Positions 38,601-53,307 of a stretch of DNA of 64,000 nt are shown here, in pieces. The stretch lies in contig OY747716.1 in NCBI GenBank assembly GCA_963556495.2, positions 49,495,818 through 49,559,817 of the forward strand, written 5' to 3'. The notes beneath the pieces were generated by a model that did not search any database, was not told the DNA's origin, and was given only the letters and a program-made list of their open reading frames with translations. A program made the translations under genes and the position numbers. Positions within the stretch are counted from its first letter, which is position 1, and every line of letters starts with the position of its first letter. Source of the DNA: Valencia hispanica. Lineage: Eukaryota; Chordata; Actinopteri; Cyprinodontiformes; Valenciidae.

Positions 38601-41600
38601 AACACCTGATCTAACACCTGAGCTAACACCTGGGGTCGCTCGTGAGCTAACACCTGGACTAGCCCCCGAGCTAACACTTGAGCTAACAACTGAGCTAACA
38701 CCTGAGCTAACACCTGGGCTTGCCCAAGAACTAACACCTGAGCTAACACCTGGTCTAGCACCTGAACTAACACCTGAGCTAAAACCTGAGCTAACACCTA
38801 AGCTAACACTTGGGCTAGTCCCTGAGCTAGCACCTGAGCTAACACCTGAGCTAGCACTTGAGCTAACACCTGGGGTAGTCCCTGAGCTCGCTTCTGAGCT
38901 AACACCTGGGGTAGCCCCATAGCTAACAGCTGAGCTAACACCTGAGCTAACACCTGAGCTATCACCTGAGCTAACACCTGAGCTAAAACCTGAGCTAACA
39001 CCTAAGCTAACACTTGGGCTAGTCCCTGAGCTAGCACTTGAGCTACCACCTGGGCAAGTCCCTGAGCTAAGACCTGAACTAGCACCTGAGCTAACACCTG
39101 GACTAGCCCCCGAGCTTACCCCTGAGCTAGCACCTGAGCTAACACCTGGGCTAGCCCGTGAGCTTACACCTGGGATAGCACCTGAGCAAACACCTGGGGT
39201 AGCACCCATGCTAACACCTGAGATAGTACCTGAGCTAACACCTGAGCTAGCACCTGAGCTAACACCTGAGCTAACAACTGAGCTAACACCTGAGTAATTA
39301 CCTGAGCTGACCCCTGATTTAACACCTGGGGTAGAACCTGAGCTAACACATGGGCAGGCGCATGAGCAAACACCTGGGCTAGTCCCTGAGCTAGTACCTG
39401 AGCTAAAAGCTAGGCTAGCCCCTGAGCTAACACCTGAGCTAGCACCTGAGCTAACACCTGAGCTACCACCTGGGCTAACACCTGACCTACCACATGAGCT
39501 AACACCTGGGCTAACACCTGAGATAACATCTGAGCTAATATCTGAACTAACACCTGGGGTAGCACCTGAGCTAACACCTGGGCTAGCCCATGAGCTAAAA
39601 CCTGAGCTAACACCTGGGCTAGTCCCTGAGCTAGCTTCTGAGCTAACAACTGGGCTAGCCCCATAGCTAACAGCTGACATAGCACCTGAGCTAACACCTG
39701 GGCTAACACCTGAGCTAACACCTGAGCTAGCACCTGAGCTAACACCTGGGCTAGTCCCTGAACGAGCACCTAAACTAACACCTGGGCTAGCACCTGAGCT
39801 AACACCTGGACTAGCCCCCGAGCTAAACCCTGAGCTAACACCTGGGCTAGCCCGTGAGAAAACACCTGGGATTGCACCTGAGCTAACACCTGGGGTAGCA
39901 CCCAAGCTAACACCTGAGCAAGCACCTGAGCTAACACCTGAGCTAGCACCTGAGCTAACACCTGGGCTAGTCCCTGAACGAGCACCTAAACTAACACCTG
40001 GGCTAGCACCTGAGCTAACACCTGGACTAGCCCCCGAGCAAACCCCTGAGCTAACACCTGGGCTAGCCCGTGAGAAAACACCTGGAATTGCACCTAAGCT
40101 AACACCTGCGGTAGCACCCAAGCTAACACCTGAGGGAGCACCTGAGCTAGCACCTGAGCTAACACCTGAGCTAACACCTGAGCTTACACTTGGAATAGTC
40201 CCTAAGCTACAACCTGAGCTACCAGCTGAGCTACAACCTGGGCTAACAACTGAGCTAGCACCTGAGCTAACACCTGAGCAAGGCCCCTAGCAAGCACCTG
40301 AGCTAAAAGCTGGGCTAGCCCCTGAGCTAACACCTGAGCTAGCACCTGAGCTAACACCGGGGCTAGTCCCTGTGCTAGCACCGGAGCTTAAACCTGGGCT
40401 AATACCTGGGCTAATCCTCGATCAAACATCTGAGCTTGCTTCTGAGCTAACACCTGGGCTAGCCCCTGAACTAACATCTGAGCAAGCACCAGAGCTAACA
40501 CCTGAGCTGAAACCTGGGGTAGTCCCTGAGCTACCACCTGAGCTACCACCTCAGCTAACACCTGGGCTAACACCTGTGCTAACACCTTAGCTATCACCTG
40601 AGCTAACTCCTGTGCTAACATCTGGGCTATTACCTGAACTAGCACCTGAGCAAAAACCTGGGCTAGCCCCTGAGCTAACACCTGAGCTAGCACCTGAGCT
40701 AAAACCTGGGCTTGCCCCCGAGCTAACACCTGAGCTAGCTTCTGAGCTAACACCTGGGCTAACACCTGAGCTAACACCTGAGCTAACACCTGGACTAGCC
40801 CCCGAGCTAACCCTGAGCTAGCACCTGAGCTAACACCTGGCCTAGCCCGTTAGCTAAAACCTGGGATAGCACCTGAGCTAACACCTGGGGTAACACCTGA
40901 GATAACACCTGACCTAACACCTGAGCTAACACCTAGGGTAGCACCTGAGCTAACACCTGGGATAGCCCATGAGCTAACACCTGGGCTAGTCCCTGACCTA
41001 GCACCTGAGCTACCACCGTAGCTAACACCTTGACTAAGACCTGTGTTAGCACCTGAGCTAACACCTGAGCTAACACCTGAGCTAGCACCTGAGCTAACAG
41101 CTGGGCTAGTCCCTGAGCTAGCTTCTGAGGTAACACCTGGGCTAGCCCCATAGCTAACAGCTGACCTAGCACCTGAGCTAACACCTGAGCTAACACCTGA
41201 GCTTGCACCTGAGCTAACACCTGGGCTAGTCCCTGAGCGAGCACCTGAGCTAACACTTGGGCTAGCCTCTGTGCTAACACTTGAGCTAACTACTGAGCTA
41301 ACACCTGAGCTAACACCTGGGCTTGCCCAAGAACTAACACATGAGCTAACACCTGGTCTAGCACCTGAACAAACACCTGAGACCTGAGCTAGCACCTGAG
41401 CTAACACCTGAGCTAACACCTGAGCTAACACCTGAGCTAGCACCTGAGCTAACACCTGGGCTAGTCCCTGAGATAGCTTCTGAGCTAACACCTGGGCCAG
41501 CCCCATAGCTAACAGCTGAACTAGCACCTGAGCTAACACCTGAGCTAACACCTGAGCTAGCACCTGAGCTAACACCTGAGCTAACACCTGGGCTAGCCCC

Positions 41601-43728
41601 TGTACTAACACCTGAGCTAACACCTGGGATAGCACCTGAGCAAAAACCTGGGGTAGCACCCCAGCTAACACCTGATCAAGCACCTGAGTTAACACCTGAG
41701 CTAGCAACTGAGCTAACACCTGAGCTTACACCTGGAATAGTCCCTAAGGTACAACCTGAGCTACCAGCTGAGCTACAACCTGGGCTAACACCTGAGCTAG
41801 CACCTGAGCTAACACCTAGGCTAGTCCCTGTGCTAGCACCTGAGCTTAAACCTTTGCTAACACCTGGGCTAGCCCTCGATCAAACATCTGAGCTAACTTC
41901 TGAGCTAACACCTGGGCTAGCCCCTGAGCTAACACCTGAGCAAGCACCAGAGCTAAAACCTGGGGAAGTCCCTGAGCTACCACCTGAGATACCACCTCAG
42001 CTAACACCTGGGCTAACACTTGTGCTAATACCTTAGCTATCACCTGAGCTAACACCTGAGCTAACACCTGGGCTAGCCCCAGAGCTAACAGCTGAGCTAG
42101 CACCTGAGTTAACACCTGGGCTAGCCCGTGAGCTAACAACTGGGATAGCACCTGAGCTAACACCTGCGCTAGCACCCGAGCTAACACCTGAGCTAACAAC
42201 TGAGCTAACACCTGAGTTATTACCTGAGCTGACCCCTGATATAACACCTGGGGTAGACCCTGAGCTAACACATGGGCAGACGCATGAGCAAACACCTGGG
42301 CTAGTCCCTGAGCTAGCACCTGAGCTAAAAGCTAGGCTAGCCCCTGAGCTAACACCTGAGCTAGCACCTGAGCTAACACCTGAGCTACCACCTGGGCTAA
42401 CACCTGACCTAACACATGAGCTAAAACCTGGGCAAACACCTGAGATAACATCTGAGCTAACATCTGAACTAACACCTGGGGTAGCACCTGAGCTAACACC
42501 TGGGCTAGCCCATGAGCTAACACCTGAGCTAACACCTGGGCTAGTCCCTGAGCTAGCTTCTGAGCTAACAACTGGGCTAGCCCCATAGCTAACAGCTGAG
42601 CTTGCACCTGAGCTAACACCTGAGCTAACACCTGAGCTAGCACCTGAGCTAACACCTGGGCTAGTCCCTGAACGAGCACCTAAACTAACACCTGGGCTAG
42701 CACCTGAGCTAACACCTGGACTAGCCCCCGAGCAAACCCCTGAGCTAACACCTGGGCTAGCCCGTGAGAAAACACCTGGGATTGCACCTAAGCTAACACC
42801 TGGGGTAGCACCCAAGCTAACACCTGAGAGAGCACCTGAGCTAGCACCTGAGCTAACACCTGAGCTAACACCTGAGCTTACACTTGGAATAGTCCCTAAG
42901 CTACAACCTGAGCTACCAGCTGAGCTACAACCTGGGCTAACAACTGAGCTAGCACCTGAGCTAACACCTGAGCAAGGCCCCTAGCAAGTACCTGAGCTAA
43001 AAGCTGGGCTAGCCCCTGAGCTAACACCTGAGCTAGCACCTGAGCTAACACCGGGGCTAGTCCCTGTGCTAGCACTTGAGCTTAAACCTGGGCTAATACC
43101 TGGGCTAGCCCTCGATCAAACATCTGAGCTTGCTTCTGAGCTAACACCTGGGCTAGCCCCTGAACTAACATCTGAGCAAGCACCAGAGCTAACACCTGAG
43201 CTGAAACATGGGGTAGTCCCTAAGCTACCACCTGAGCTACCACCTCAGCTAACACCTGGGCTAACACCTGTGCTAACACCTTAGCTATCACCTGAGCTAA
43301 CACCTGAGCTAACACCTGAGCTAGCACCTGAGCTAACACCTGGGCTAGTCCCTGAGCGAGCACCTGAGCTAACACGAGGGCTAGTCCCTGAGCTAGCACC
43401 TGAGCTACCACCTGGGCAAGTCCCTGAGCTCAGACCTGAACTAGCACCTGAGCTAAAAGCTGGACTAGCCCCCGAGCTAACCCCTGAGCTAGCACCTGAA
43501 CTAACACCTGAGCTAACACCTGAATTAACACCTGAGCTAGCACCTGAGCTAACAGCTGGGCTAGTCCCTGAGCAAGCTTCTGAGCTAACACCTGGGCTAG
43601 CCCCATAGATAACAGCTGAGCTAGCACCTGAGCTAACACCTGAGCTAACACCTGAGCTAGCACCTGAGCTAACACCTGGGCTAGTCCCTGAACGAGCACC
43701 TAAACTAACACCTGGGCTAGCACCTGAG
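35640..43728. repeat. Large higher-order block A (8.1-8.3-kb period)
   Basis: The block pairs with block B, which starts at 43,729. The offset is 8,089 bp at first. It becomes 8,257, 8,245 and 8,269 bp from 36.5 to 40.8 kb, then 8,317 and 8,322 bp. The match ends near 42,598 and 50,920. Markers at 8,269 bp are CACTTGTGC (37,203 and 45,472), GCAGGCGCA (37,462 and 45,731; 39,354 and 47,623) and GGCCCCTAG (40,282 and 48,551). Block A has private losses of 168 bp near 36.3 kb and 24 bp near 37,190, both whole units. Confidence 0.9.
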
Positions 43729-46700
43729 CTAACACCTGGACTAGCCCCCGAGCAAACCCCTGAGCTAACACCTGGGCTAGCCCGTGAGAAAACACCTGGG
43801 ATTGCACCTAAGCTAACACCTGGGGTAGCACCCAAGCTAACACCTGAGAGAGCACCTGAGCTAGCACCTGAGCTAACACCTGGGCTAGCCCCTGAACTAA
43901 CATCTGAGCAAGCACCAGAGCTAACACCTGAGCTGAAACCTGGGGTAGTTCCTGAGCTACCACCTGAGCTACCACCTCAGCTAACACCTGGGCTAACACC
44001 TGTGCTAACACCTTAGCTATCACCTGAGCTAACTCCTGTGCTAACATCTGGGCTAGTACCTGAACTAGCACCTGAGCAAAAACCTGGGCTAGCCCCTGAG
44101 CTAACACCTGAGCTAGCACCTGAGCTAAAACCTGGGCTTGCCCCCGAGCTAACACCTGAGCTAGCTTCTGAGCTAACACCTGGGCTAGCCCCAGAGCTAA
44201 CAGCTGAGCTAGCACCTGAGCTAACACCTGGGCTAACACCTGAGCTAACACCTGAGCTAACACCTGGACTAGCCCCCGAGCTAACCCTGAGCTAGCACCT
44301 GAGCTAACACCTGGCCTAGCCCGTTAGCTAAAACCTGGGATAGCACCTGAGCTAACACCTGGGGTAACACCTGAGATAACACCTGACCTAACACCTGAGC
44401 TAACACCTAGGGTAGCACCTGAGCTAACACCTGGGATAGCCCATGAGCTAACACCTGGGCTAGTCCCTGACCTAGCACCTGAGCTACCACCATAGCTAAC
44501 ACCTTGACTAAGACCTGTGTTAGCACCTGAGCTAACACCTGAGCTAACACCTGAGCTAACAGCTGGGCTAGTCCCTGAGCTAGCTTCTGAGCTAACACCT
44601 GGGCTAGCCCCATAGCTAACAGCTGACCTAGCACCTGAGCTAACACCTGAGCTAACACCTGAGCTTGCACCTGAGCTAACACCTGGGCTAGTCCCTGAGC
44701 GAGCACCTGAGCTAACACTTGGGCTAGCCTCTGTGCTAACACTTGAGCTAACTACTGAGCTAACACCTGAGCTAACACCTGGGCTTGCCCAAGAACTAAC
44801 ACATGAGCTAACACCTGGTCTAGCACCTGAACTAACACCTGAGCTAAGACCTGAGCTAGCACCTGAGCTAACACCTGAGCTAACACCTGAGCTAGCACCT
44901 GAGCTAACACCTGGGCTAGTCCCTGAGATAGCTTCTGAGCTAACACCTGGGCCAGCCCCATAGCTAACAGCTGAACTAGCACCTGAGCTAACACCTGAGC
45001 TAACACCTGAGCTAGCACCTGAGCTAACACCTGAGCTAACACCTGGGCTAGCCCCTGTGCTAACACCTGAGCTAACACCTGGGATAGCACCTGAGCTAAA
45101 ACCTGGGGTAGCACTCCAGCTAACACCTGATCAAGCACCTGAGTTAACACCTGAGCTAGCACCTGAGCTAACACCTGAGCTTACACCTGGAATAGTCCCT
45201 AAGGTACAACCTGAGCTACCAGCTGAGCTACAACCTGGGCTAACACCTGAGCTTTCACCTGAGCTAACACCTAGGCTAGTCCCTGTGCTAGCACCTGAGC
45301 TTAAACCTTTGCTAACACCTGAGCTAGCCCTCGATCAAACATCTGAGCTAACTTCTGAGCTAACACCTGGGCTAGCCCCTGAGCTAACACCTGAGCAAGC
45401 ACCAGAGCTAAAACCTGGGGAAGTCCCTGAGCTACCACCTGAGCTACCACCTCAGCTAACACCTGGGCTAACACTTGTGCTAATACCTTAGCTATCACCT
45501 GAGCTAACACCTGAGCTAACACCTGGGCTAGCCCCAGAGCTAACAGCTGAGCTAGCACCTGAGTTAACACCTGGGCTAGCCCGTGAGCTAACAACTGGGA
45601 TAGCACCTGAGCTAACACCTGCGCTAGCACCCGAGCTAACACCTGAGCTAACAACTGAGCTAACACCTGAGTTATTACCTGAGCTGACCCCTGATATAAC
45701 ACCTGGGGTAGACCCTGAGCTAACACATGGGCAGGCGCATGAGCAAACACCTGGGCTAGTCCCTGAGCTAGCACCTGAGCTAAAAGCTAGGCTAGCCCCT
45801 GAGCTAACACCTGAGCTAGCACCTGAGCTAACACCTGAGCTACCACCTGGGCTAACACCTGACCTAACACATGAGCTAAAACCTGGGCTAACACCTGAGA
45901 TAACATCTGAGCTAACATCTGAACTAACACCTGGGGTAGCACCTGAGCTAACACCTGGGCTAGCCCATGAGCTAACACCTGAGCTAACACCTGGGCTAGT
46001 CCCTGAGCTAGCTTCTGAGCTAACAACTGGGCTAGCCCCATAGCTAACAGCTGACATAGCACCTGAGCTAACACCTGAGCTAGCACCTGAGCTAACACCT
46101 GGGCTAGTCCCTGAGCGAGCACCTGGGCTAGTCCATGAGCGAGCACCTGAGCTAACACCTGGGCTAGCCCCTGTGCTAACACCTGAGATAGCACCTGAGC
46201 TAAGACCTGGGCTAGCCTCTGAGCTAACACCTGAGCTTGCTTCTGAGCTAACATCTGAGCTAACACCTGGGCTAGCCCCAGAGCTAACACCTGAGCTAGC
46301 ACCTGAGCCAACACCTGGGCTAACACATGAGCTAACACCTGAGCTAGCACCTGAGCTAACACCTGAGCTAACACGTGGGCTAGTCCCTGAGCTAGCACCT
46401 GAGCTACCACCTGGGCAAGTCCCTGAGCTAACACCTGAACTAGAACCTGAGCTAACACCTGGACTACCCCCTGAGCTAACCCCTGAGCTATCACCTGAGC
46501 TAACACCTGGGCTAGCCCGTGGGCTAACACCTGGGATAGCACCTGAGCTAACACCTGGGCTAGCACCCAACTTAACACCTGAACTAGCACCTGAGCTAAC
46601 ACCTGAGCTAGCACCTGAGCTAACACGTGAGCTTACATCTGGGCTAGTCCCTAAGGTACAACCTGAGCTACCAGCTGAGCTACAACCTGGGCTAACTGAG

Positions 46701-49700
46701 CTAGCACCTGAGCTAACACCTGAGCAGGGCCCTGAGCAACCACCTGAGCTAAAAGCTGGGCTAGTCCCTGAGCGAGCACCTGAGCTAACACCTGGGCTAG
46801 CACCTTTGCTAATACCTGAGCTGGCTTCTGAGCTAACACCTGGGCAAGCCCTGAGCTAACACCTGGGCTAACACCTGATCTAACACCTGAGCTAACACCT
46901 GGGGTCGCTCGTGAGCTAACACCTGGACTAGCCCCCGAGCTAACACTTGAGCTAACAACTGAGCTAACACCTGAGCTAACACCTGGGCTTGCCCAAGAAC
47001 TAACACCTGAGCTAACACCTGGTCTAGCACCTGAACTAACACCTGAGCTAAAACCTGAGCTAACACCTAAGCTAACACTTGGGCTAGTCCCTGAGCTAGC
47101 ACCTGAGCTAACACCTGAGCTAGCACTTGAGCTAACACCTGGGCTAGTCCCTGAGCTCGCTTCTGAGCTAACACCTGGGGTAGCCCCATAGCTAACAGCT
47201 GAGCTAACACCTGAGCTAACACCTGAGCTAGCACCTGAGCTAACACCTGAGCTAAAACCTGAGCTAACACCTAAGCTAACACTTGGGCTAGTCCCTGAGC
47301 TAGCACTTGAGCTACCACCTGGGCAAGTCCCTGAGCTAAGACCTGAACTAGCACCTGAGCTAACACCTGGACTAGCCCCCGAGCTTACCCCTGAGCTAGC
47401 ACCTGAGCTAACACCTGGGCTAGCCTGTGAGCTTACACCTGGGATAGCACCTGAGCAAACACCTGGGGTAGCACCCATGCTAACACCTGAGATAGTACCT
47501 GAGCTAACACCTGAGCTAGCACCTGAGCTAACACCTGAGCTAACAACTGAGCTAACACCTGAGTAATTACCTGAGCTGACCCCTGATTTAACACCTGGGG
47601 TAGAACCTGAGCTAACACATGGGCAGGCGCATGAGCAAACACCTGGGCTAGTCCCTGAGCGAGTACCTGAGCTAAAAGCTAGGCTAGCCCCTGAGCTAAC
47701 ACCTGAGCTAGCACCTGAGCTAACACCTGAGCTACCACCTGGGCTAACACCTGACCTACCACATGAGCTAACACCTGGGCTAACACCTGAGATAACATCT
47801 GAGCTAATATCTGAACTAACACCTGGGGTAGCACCTGAGCTAACACCTGGGCTAGCCCATGAGCTAAAACCTGAGCTAACACCTGGGCTAGTCCCTGAGC
47901 TAGCTTCTGAGCTAACAACTGGGCTAGCCCCATAGCTAACAGCTGACATAGCACCTGAGCTAACACCTGGGCTAACACCTGAGCTAACACCTGAGCTAGC
48001 ACCTGAGCTAACACCTGGGCTAGTCCCTGAACGAGCACCTAAACTAACACCTGGGCTAGCACCTGAGCTAACACCTGGACTAGCCCCCGAGCTAAACCCT
48101 GAGCTAACACCTGGGCTAGCCCGTGAGAAAACACCTGGGATTGCACCTGAGCTAACACCTGGGGTAGCACCCAAGCTAACACCTGAGCAAGCACCTGAGC
48201 TAACACCTGAGCTAGCACCTGAGCTAACACCTGGGCTAGTCCCTGAACGAGCACCTAAACTAACACCTGGGCTAGCACCTAAGCTAACACCTGGACTAGC
48301 CCCCGAGCAAACCCCTGAGCTAACACCTGGGCTAGCCCGTGAGAAAACACCTGGAATTGCACCTAAGCTAACACCTGGGGTAGCACCCAAGCTAACACCT
48401 GAGGGAGCACCTGAGCTAGCACCTGAGCTAACACCTGAGCTAACACCTGAGCTTACACTTGGAATAGTCCCTAAGCTACAACCTGAGCTACCAGCTGAGC
48501 TACAACCTCGGCTAACAACTGAGCTAGCACCTGAGCTAATACCTGAGCAAGGCCCCTAGAAAGCACCTGAGCTAAAAGCTGGGCTAGCCCCTGAGCTAAC
48601 ACCTGAGCTAGCACCTGAGCTAACACCGGGGCTAGTCCCTGTGCTAGCACCTGAGCTTAAACCTGGGCTAATACCTGGGCTAGCCCTCGATCAAACATCT
48701 GAGCTTGCTTCTGAGCTAACACCTGGGCTAGCCCCTGAACTAACATCTGAGCAAGCACCAGAGCTAACACCTGAGCTGAAACCTGGGGTAGTCCCTGAGC
48801 TACCACCTGAGCTACCACCTCAGCTAACACCTGGGCTAACACCTGTGCTAACACCTTAGCTATCACCTGAGCTAACTCCTGTGCTAACATCTGGGCTAGT
48901 ACCTGAACTAGCACCTGAGCAAAAACCTGGGCTAGCCCCTGAGCTAACACCTGAGCTAGCACCTGAGCTAAAACCTGGGCTTGCCCCCGAGCTAACACCT
49001 CAGCTAGCTTCTGAGCTAACACCTGGGCTAGCCCCAGAGCTAACAGCTGAGCTAGCACCTGAGCTAACACCTGGGCTAACACCTGAGCTAACACCTGAGC
49101 TAACACCTGGACTAGCCCCCGAGCTAACCCTGAGCTAGCACCTGAGCTAACACCTGGCCTAGCCCGTTAGCTAAAACCTGGGATAGCACCTGAGCTAACA
49201 CCTGGGGTAACACCTGAGATAACACCTGACCTAACACCTGAGCTAACACCTAGGGTAGCACCTGAGCTAACACCTGGGATAGCCCATGAGCTAACACCTG
49301 GGCTAGTCCCTGACCTAGCACCTGAGCTACCACCATAGCTAACACCTTGACTAAGACCTGTGTTAGCACCTGAGCTAACACCTGAGCTAACACCTGAGCT
49401 AGCACCTGAGCTAACAGCTGGGCTAGTCCCTGAGCTAGCTTCTGAGCTAACACCTGGGCTAGCCCCATAGCTAACAGCTGACCTAGCACCTGAGCTAACA
49501 CCTGAGCTAACACCTGAGCTTGCACCTGAGCTAACACCTGGGCTAGTCCCTGAGCGAGCACCTGAGCTAACATTTGGGATAGCCTCTGTGCTAACACTTG
49601 AGCTAACTACTGAGCTAACACCTGAGCTAACACCTGGGCTTGCCCAAGAACTAACACATGAGCTAACACCTGGTCTAGCACCTGAACTAACACCTGAGCT

Positions 49701-50920
49701 AAGACCTGAGCTAGCACCTGAGCTAACACCTGAGCTAACACCTGAGCTAACACCTGAGCTAGCACCTGAGCTAACACCTGGGCTAGTCCCTGAGATAGCT
49801 TCTGAGCTAACACCTGGGCCAGCCCCATAGCTAACAGCTGAACTAGCACCTGAGCTAACACCTGAGCTAACACCTGAGCTAGCACCTGAGCTAACACCTG
49901 AGCTAACACCTGGGCTAGCCCCTGTGCTAACACCTGAGCTAACACCTGGGATAGCACCTAAGCTAAAACCTGGGGTAGCACCCCAGCTAACACCTGATCA
50001 AGCACCTGAGTTAACACCTGAGCTAGCACCTGAGCTAACACCTGAGCTTACACCTGGAATAGTCCCTAAGGTACAACCTGAGCTACCAGCTGAGCTACAA
50101 CCTGGGCTAACACCTGAGCTAGCACCTGAGCTAACACCTAGGCTAGTCCCTGTGCTAGCACCTGAGCTTAAACCTTTGCTAACACCTGGGCTAGCCCTCG
50201 ATCAAACATCTGAGCTAACTTCTGAGCTAACACCTGGGCTAGCCCCTGAGCTAACACCTGAGCAAGCACCAGAGCTAAAACCTGGGAAAGTCCCTGAGCT
50301 ACCACCTGAGCTACCACCTCAGCTAACACCTGGGCTAACACTTGTGCTAATACCTTAGCTATCACCTGAGCTAACACCTGAGCTAACACCTGGGCTAGCC
50401 CCAGAGCTAACAGCTGAGCTAGCACCTGAGTTAACACCTGGGCTAGCCCGTGAGCTAACAACTGGGATAGCACCTGAGCTAACACCTGCGCTAGCACCCG
50501 AGCTAACACCTGAGCTAACAACTGAGCTAACACCTGAGTTATTACCTGAGCTGACCCCTGATATAAGACCTGGGGTAGACCCTGAGCTAACACATGGGCA
50601 GGCGCATGAGCAAACACCTGGGCTAGTCCCTGAGCTAGCACCTGAGCTAAAAGCTAGGCTAGCCCCTGAGCTAACACCTGAGCTAGCACCTGAGCTAACA
50701 CCTGAGCTACCACCTGGGCTAACAACTGACCTAACACATGAGCTAAAACCTGGGCTAACACCTGAGATAACATCTGAGCTAACATCTGAACTAACACCTG
50801 GGTTAGCACCTGAGCTAACACCTGGGCTAGCCCATGAGCTAACACCTGAGCTAACACCTGGGCTAGTCCCTGAGCTAGCTTCTGAGCTAACAACTGGGCT
50901 AGCCCCATAGCTAACAGCTG
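43729..50920. repeat. Large higher-order block B (8.1-8.3-kb period)
   Basis: This is the partner of block A. It also contains its own internal repeat: about 43.95-47.04 kb recurs at about 48.8-51.9 kb with an offset of 4,843-4,867 bp, shown by GCAGGCGCA at 45,731 and 50,598. The match stops near 47,045, where the left copy continues with AAAACCTGAGC and the right with GACCTGCGC. Three-way sharing of this kind shows successive, overlapping duplications, not one clean tandem period. Confidence 0.88.
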
Positions 50921-53307
50921 ACATAGCACCTGAGCTAACACCTGAGCTAGCACCTGAGCTAACACCTGGGCTAGTCCCTGAGCGAGCACCTGGGCTAGTC
51001 CATGAGCGACCACCTGAGCTAACACCTGGGCTAGCCCCTGTGCTAACACCTGAGATAGCACCTGAGCTAAGACCTGGGCTAGCCTCTGAGCTAACACCTG
51101 AGCTTGCTTCTGAGCTAACATCTGAGCTAACACCTGGGCTAGCCCCAGAGCTAACACCTGAGCTAGCACCTGAGCCAACACCTGGGCTAACACATGAGCT
51201 AACACCTGAGCTAGCACCTGAGCTAACACCTGAGCTAACACGTGGGCTAGTCCCTGAGCTAGCACCTGAGCTACCACCTGAGCAAGTCCCTGAGCTAACA
51301 CCTGAACTAGAACCTGAGCTAACACCTGGACTACCCCCTGAGCTAACCCCTGAGCTATCACCTGAGCTAACACCTGGGCTAGCCCGTGGGCTAACACCTG
51401 GGATAGCACCTGAGCTAACACCTGGGCTAGCACCCAACTTAACACCTGAACTAGCACCTGAGCTAACACCTGAGCTAGCACCTGAGCTAACACGTGAGCT
51501 TACATCTGGGCTAGTCCCTAAGGTACAACCTGAGCTACCAGCTGAGCTACAACCTGGGCTAACTGAGCTAGCACCTGAGCTAACACCTGAGCAGGGCCCT
51601 GAGCAACCACCTGAGCTAAAAGCTGGGCTAGTCCCTGAGCGAGCACCTGAGCTAACACCTGGGCTAGCACCTTTGCTAATACCTGAGCTGGCTTCTGAGC
51701 TAACACCTGGGCAAGCCCTGAGCTAACACCTGGGCTAACACATGATCTAACACCTGAGCTAACACCTGGGGTCGCTCGTGAGCTAACACCTGGACTAGCC
51801 CCGAGCTAACACTTGAGCTAACAACTGAGCTAACACCTGAGCTAACACCTGGGCTTGCCCAAGAACTAACACCTGAGCTAACACCTGGTCTAGCACCTGA
51901 ACTAACACCTGAGCTAAGACCTGCGCTTGCACCTGAGCTAACACCTGAGCTAGCACTTGAGCTAACACCTGGGCTAGTCCCTGAGCTCGCTTCTGAGCTA
52001 ACACCTGGGGTAGCCCCATAGCTAACAGCTGAGCTAACACCTGAGATAACATCTGAGCTAACATCTGAACTAACACCTGGGTTAGCACCTGAGCTAACAC
52101 CTGGGCTAGCCCATGAGCTAACACCTGAGCTAACACCTGGGCTAGTCCCTGAGCTAGCTTCTGAGCTAACAACTGGGCTAGCCCCATAGCTAACAGCTGA
52201 CATAGCACCTGAGCTAACACCTGAGCTAGCACCTGAGCTAACACCTGGGCTAGTCCCTGAGCGAGCACCTGGGCTAGTCCATGAGCGACCACCTGAGCTA
52301 ACACCTGGGCTAGCCCCTGTGCTAACACCTGAGATAGCACCTGAGCTAAGACCTGGGCTAGCCTCTGAGCTAACACCTGAGCTTGCTTCTGAGCTAACAT
52401 CTGAGCTAACACCTGGGCTAGCCCCAGAGCTAACACCTGAGCTAGCACCTGAGCCAACACCTGGGCTAACACATGAGCTAACACCTGAGCTAGCACCTGA
52501 GCTAACACCTGAGCTAACACGTGGGCTAGTCCCTGAGCTAGCACCTGAGCTACCACCTGAGCAAGTCCCTGAGCTAACACCTGAACTAGAACCTGAGCTA
52601 ACACCTGGACTACCCCCTGAGCTAACCCCTGAGCTATCACCTGAGCTAACACCTGGGCTAGCCCGTGGGCTAACACCTGGGATAGCACCTGAGCTAACAC
52701 CTGGGCTAGCACCCAACTTAACACCTGAACTAGCACCTGAGCTAACACCTGAGCTAGCACCTGAGCTAACACGTGAGCTTACATCTGGGCTAGTCCCTAA
52801 GGTACAACCTGAGCTACCAGCTGAGCTACAACCTGGGCTAACTGAGCTAGCACCTGAGCTAACACCTGAGCAGGGCCCTGAGCAACCACCTGAGCTAAAA
52901 GCTGGGCTAGTCCCTGAGCGAGCACCTGAGCTAACACCTGGGCTAGCACCTTTGCTAATACCTGAGCTGGCTTCTGAGCTAACACCTGGGCAAGCCCTGA
53001 GCTAACACCTGGGCTAACACATGATCTAACACCTGAGCTAACACCTGGGGTCGCTCGTGAGCTAACACCTGGACTAGCCCCCGAGCTAACACTTGAGCTA
53101 ACAACTGAGCTAACACCTGAGCTAACACCTGGGCTTGCCCAAGAACTAACACCTGAGCTAACACCTGGTCTAGCACCTGAACTAACACCTGAGCTAAGAC
53201 CTGCGCTAGCACCTGAGCTAACACCTGAGCTAGCACTTGAGCTAACACCTGGGCTAGTCCCTGAGCTCGCTTCTGAGCTAACACCTGGGGTAGCCCCATA
53301 GCTAACA
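50750..53307. repeat. Near-perfect tandem duplication of 1,279 bp
   Basis: CTGAGATAAC lies at 50,762 and 52,041, exactly 1,279 bp apart, and the two copies (about 50,750-52,028 and 52,029-53,307) abut. The only differences I noticed are a one-base deletion (GCCCCGAG at about 51,799 against GCCCCCGAG at about 53,078) and one substitution (GCGCTTGC at about 51,925 against GCGCTAGC at about 53,205). The length is 106 units plus 7, so the block carries off-length units. It is the youngest-looking event in the window. Confidence 0.92.

Noticed and set aside
38382..40121. A 579-codon - strand frame of Ser-Gly-Val-Ser repeats, present again at 46,651-48,390
   Set aside because: Conservation between the two copies is explained by the 8,269-bp DNA duplication, not by protein constraint; all frames are conserved alike.
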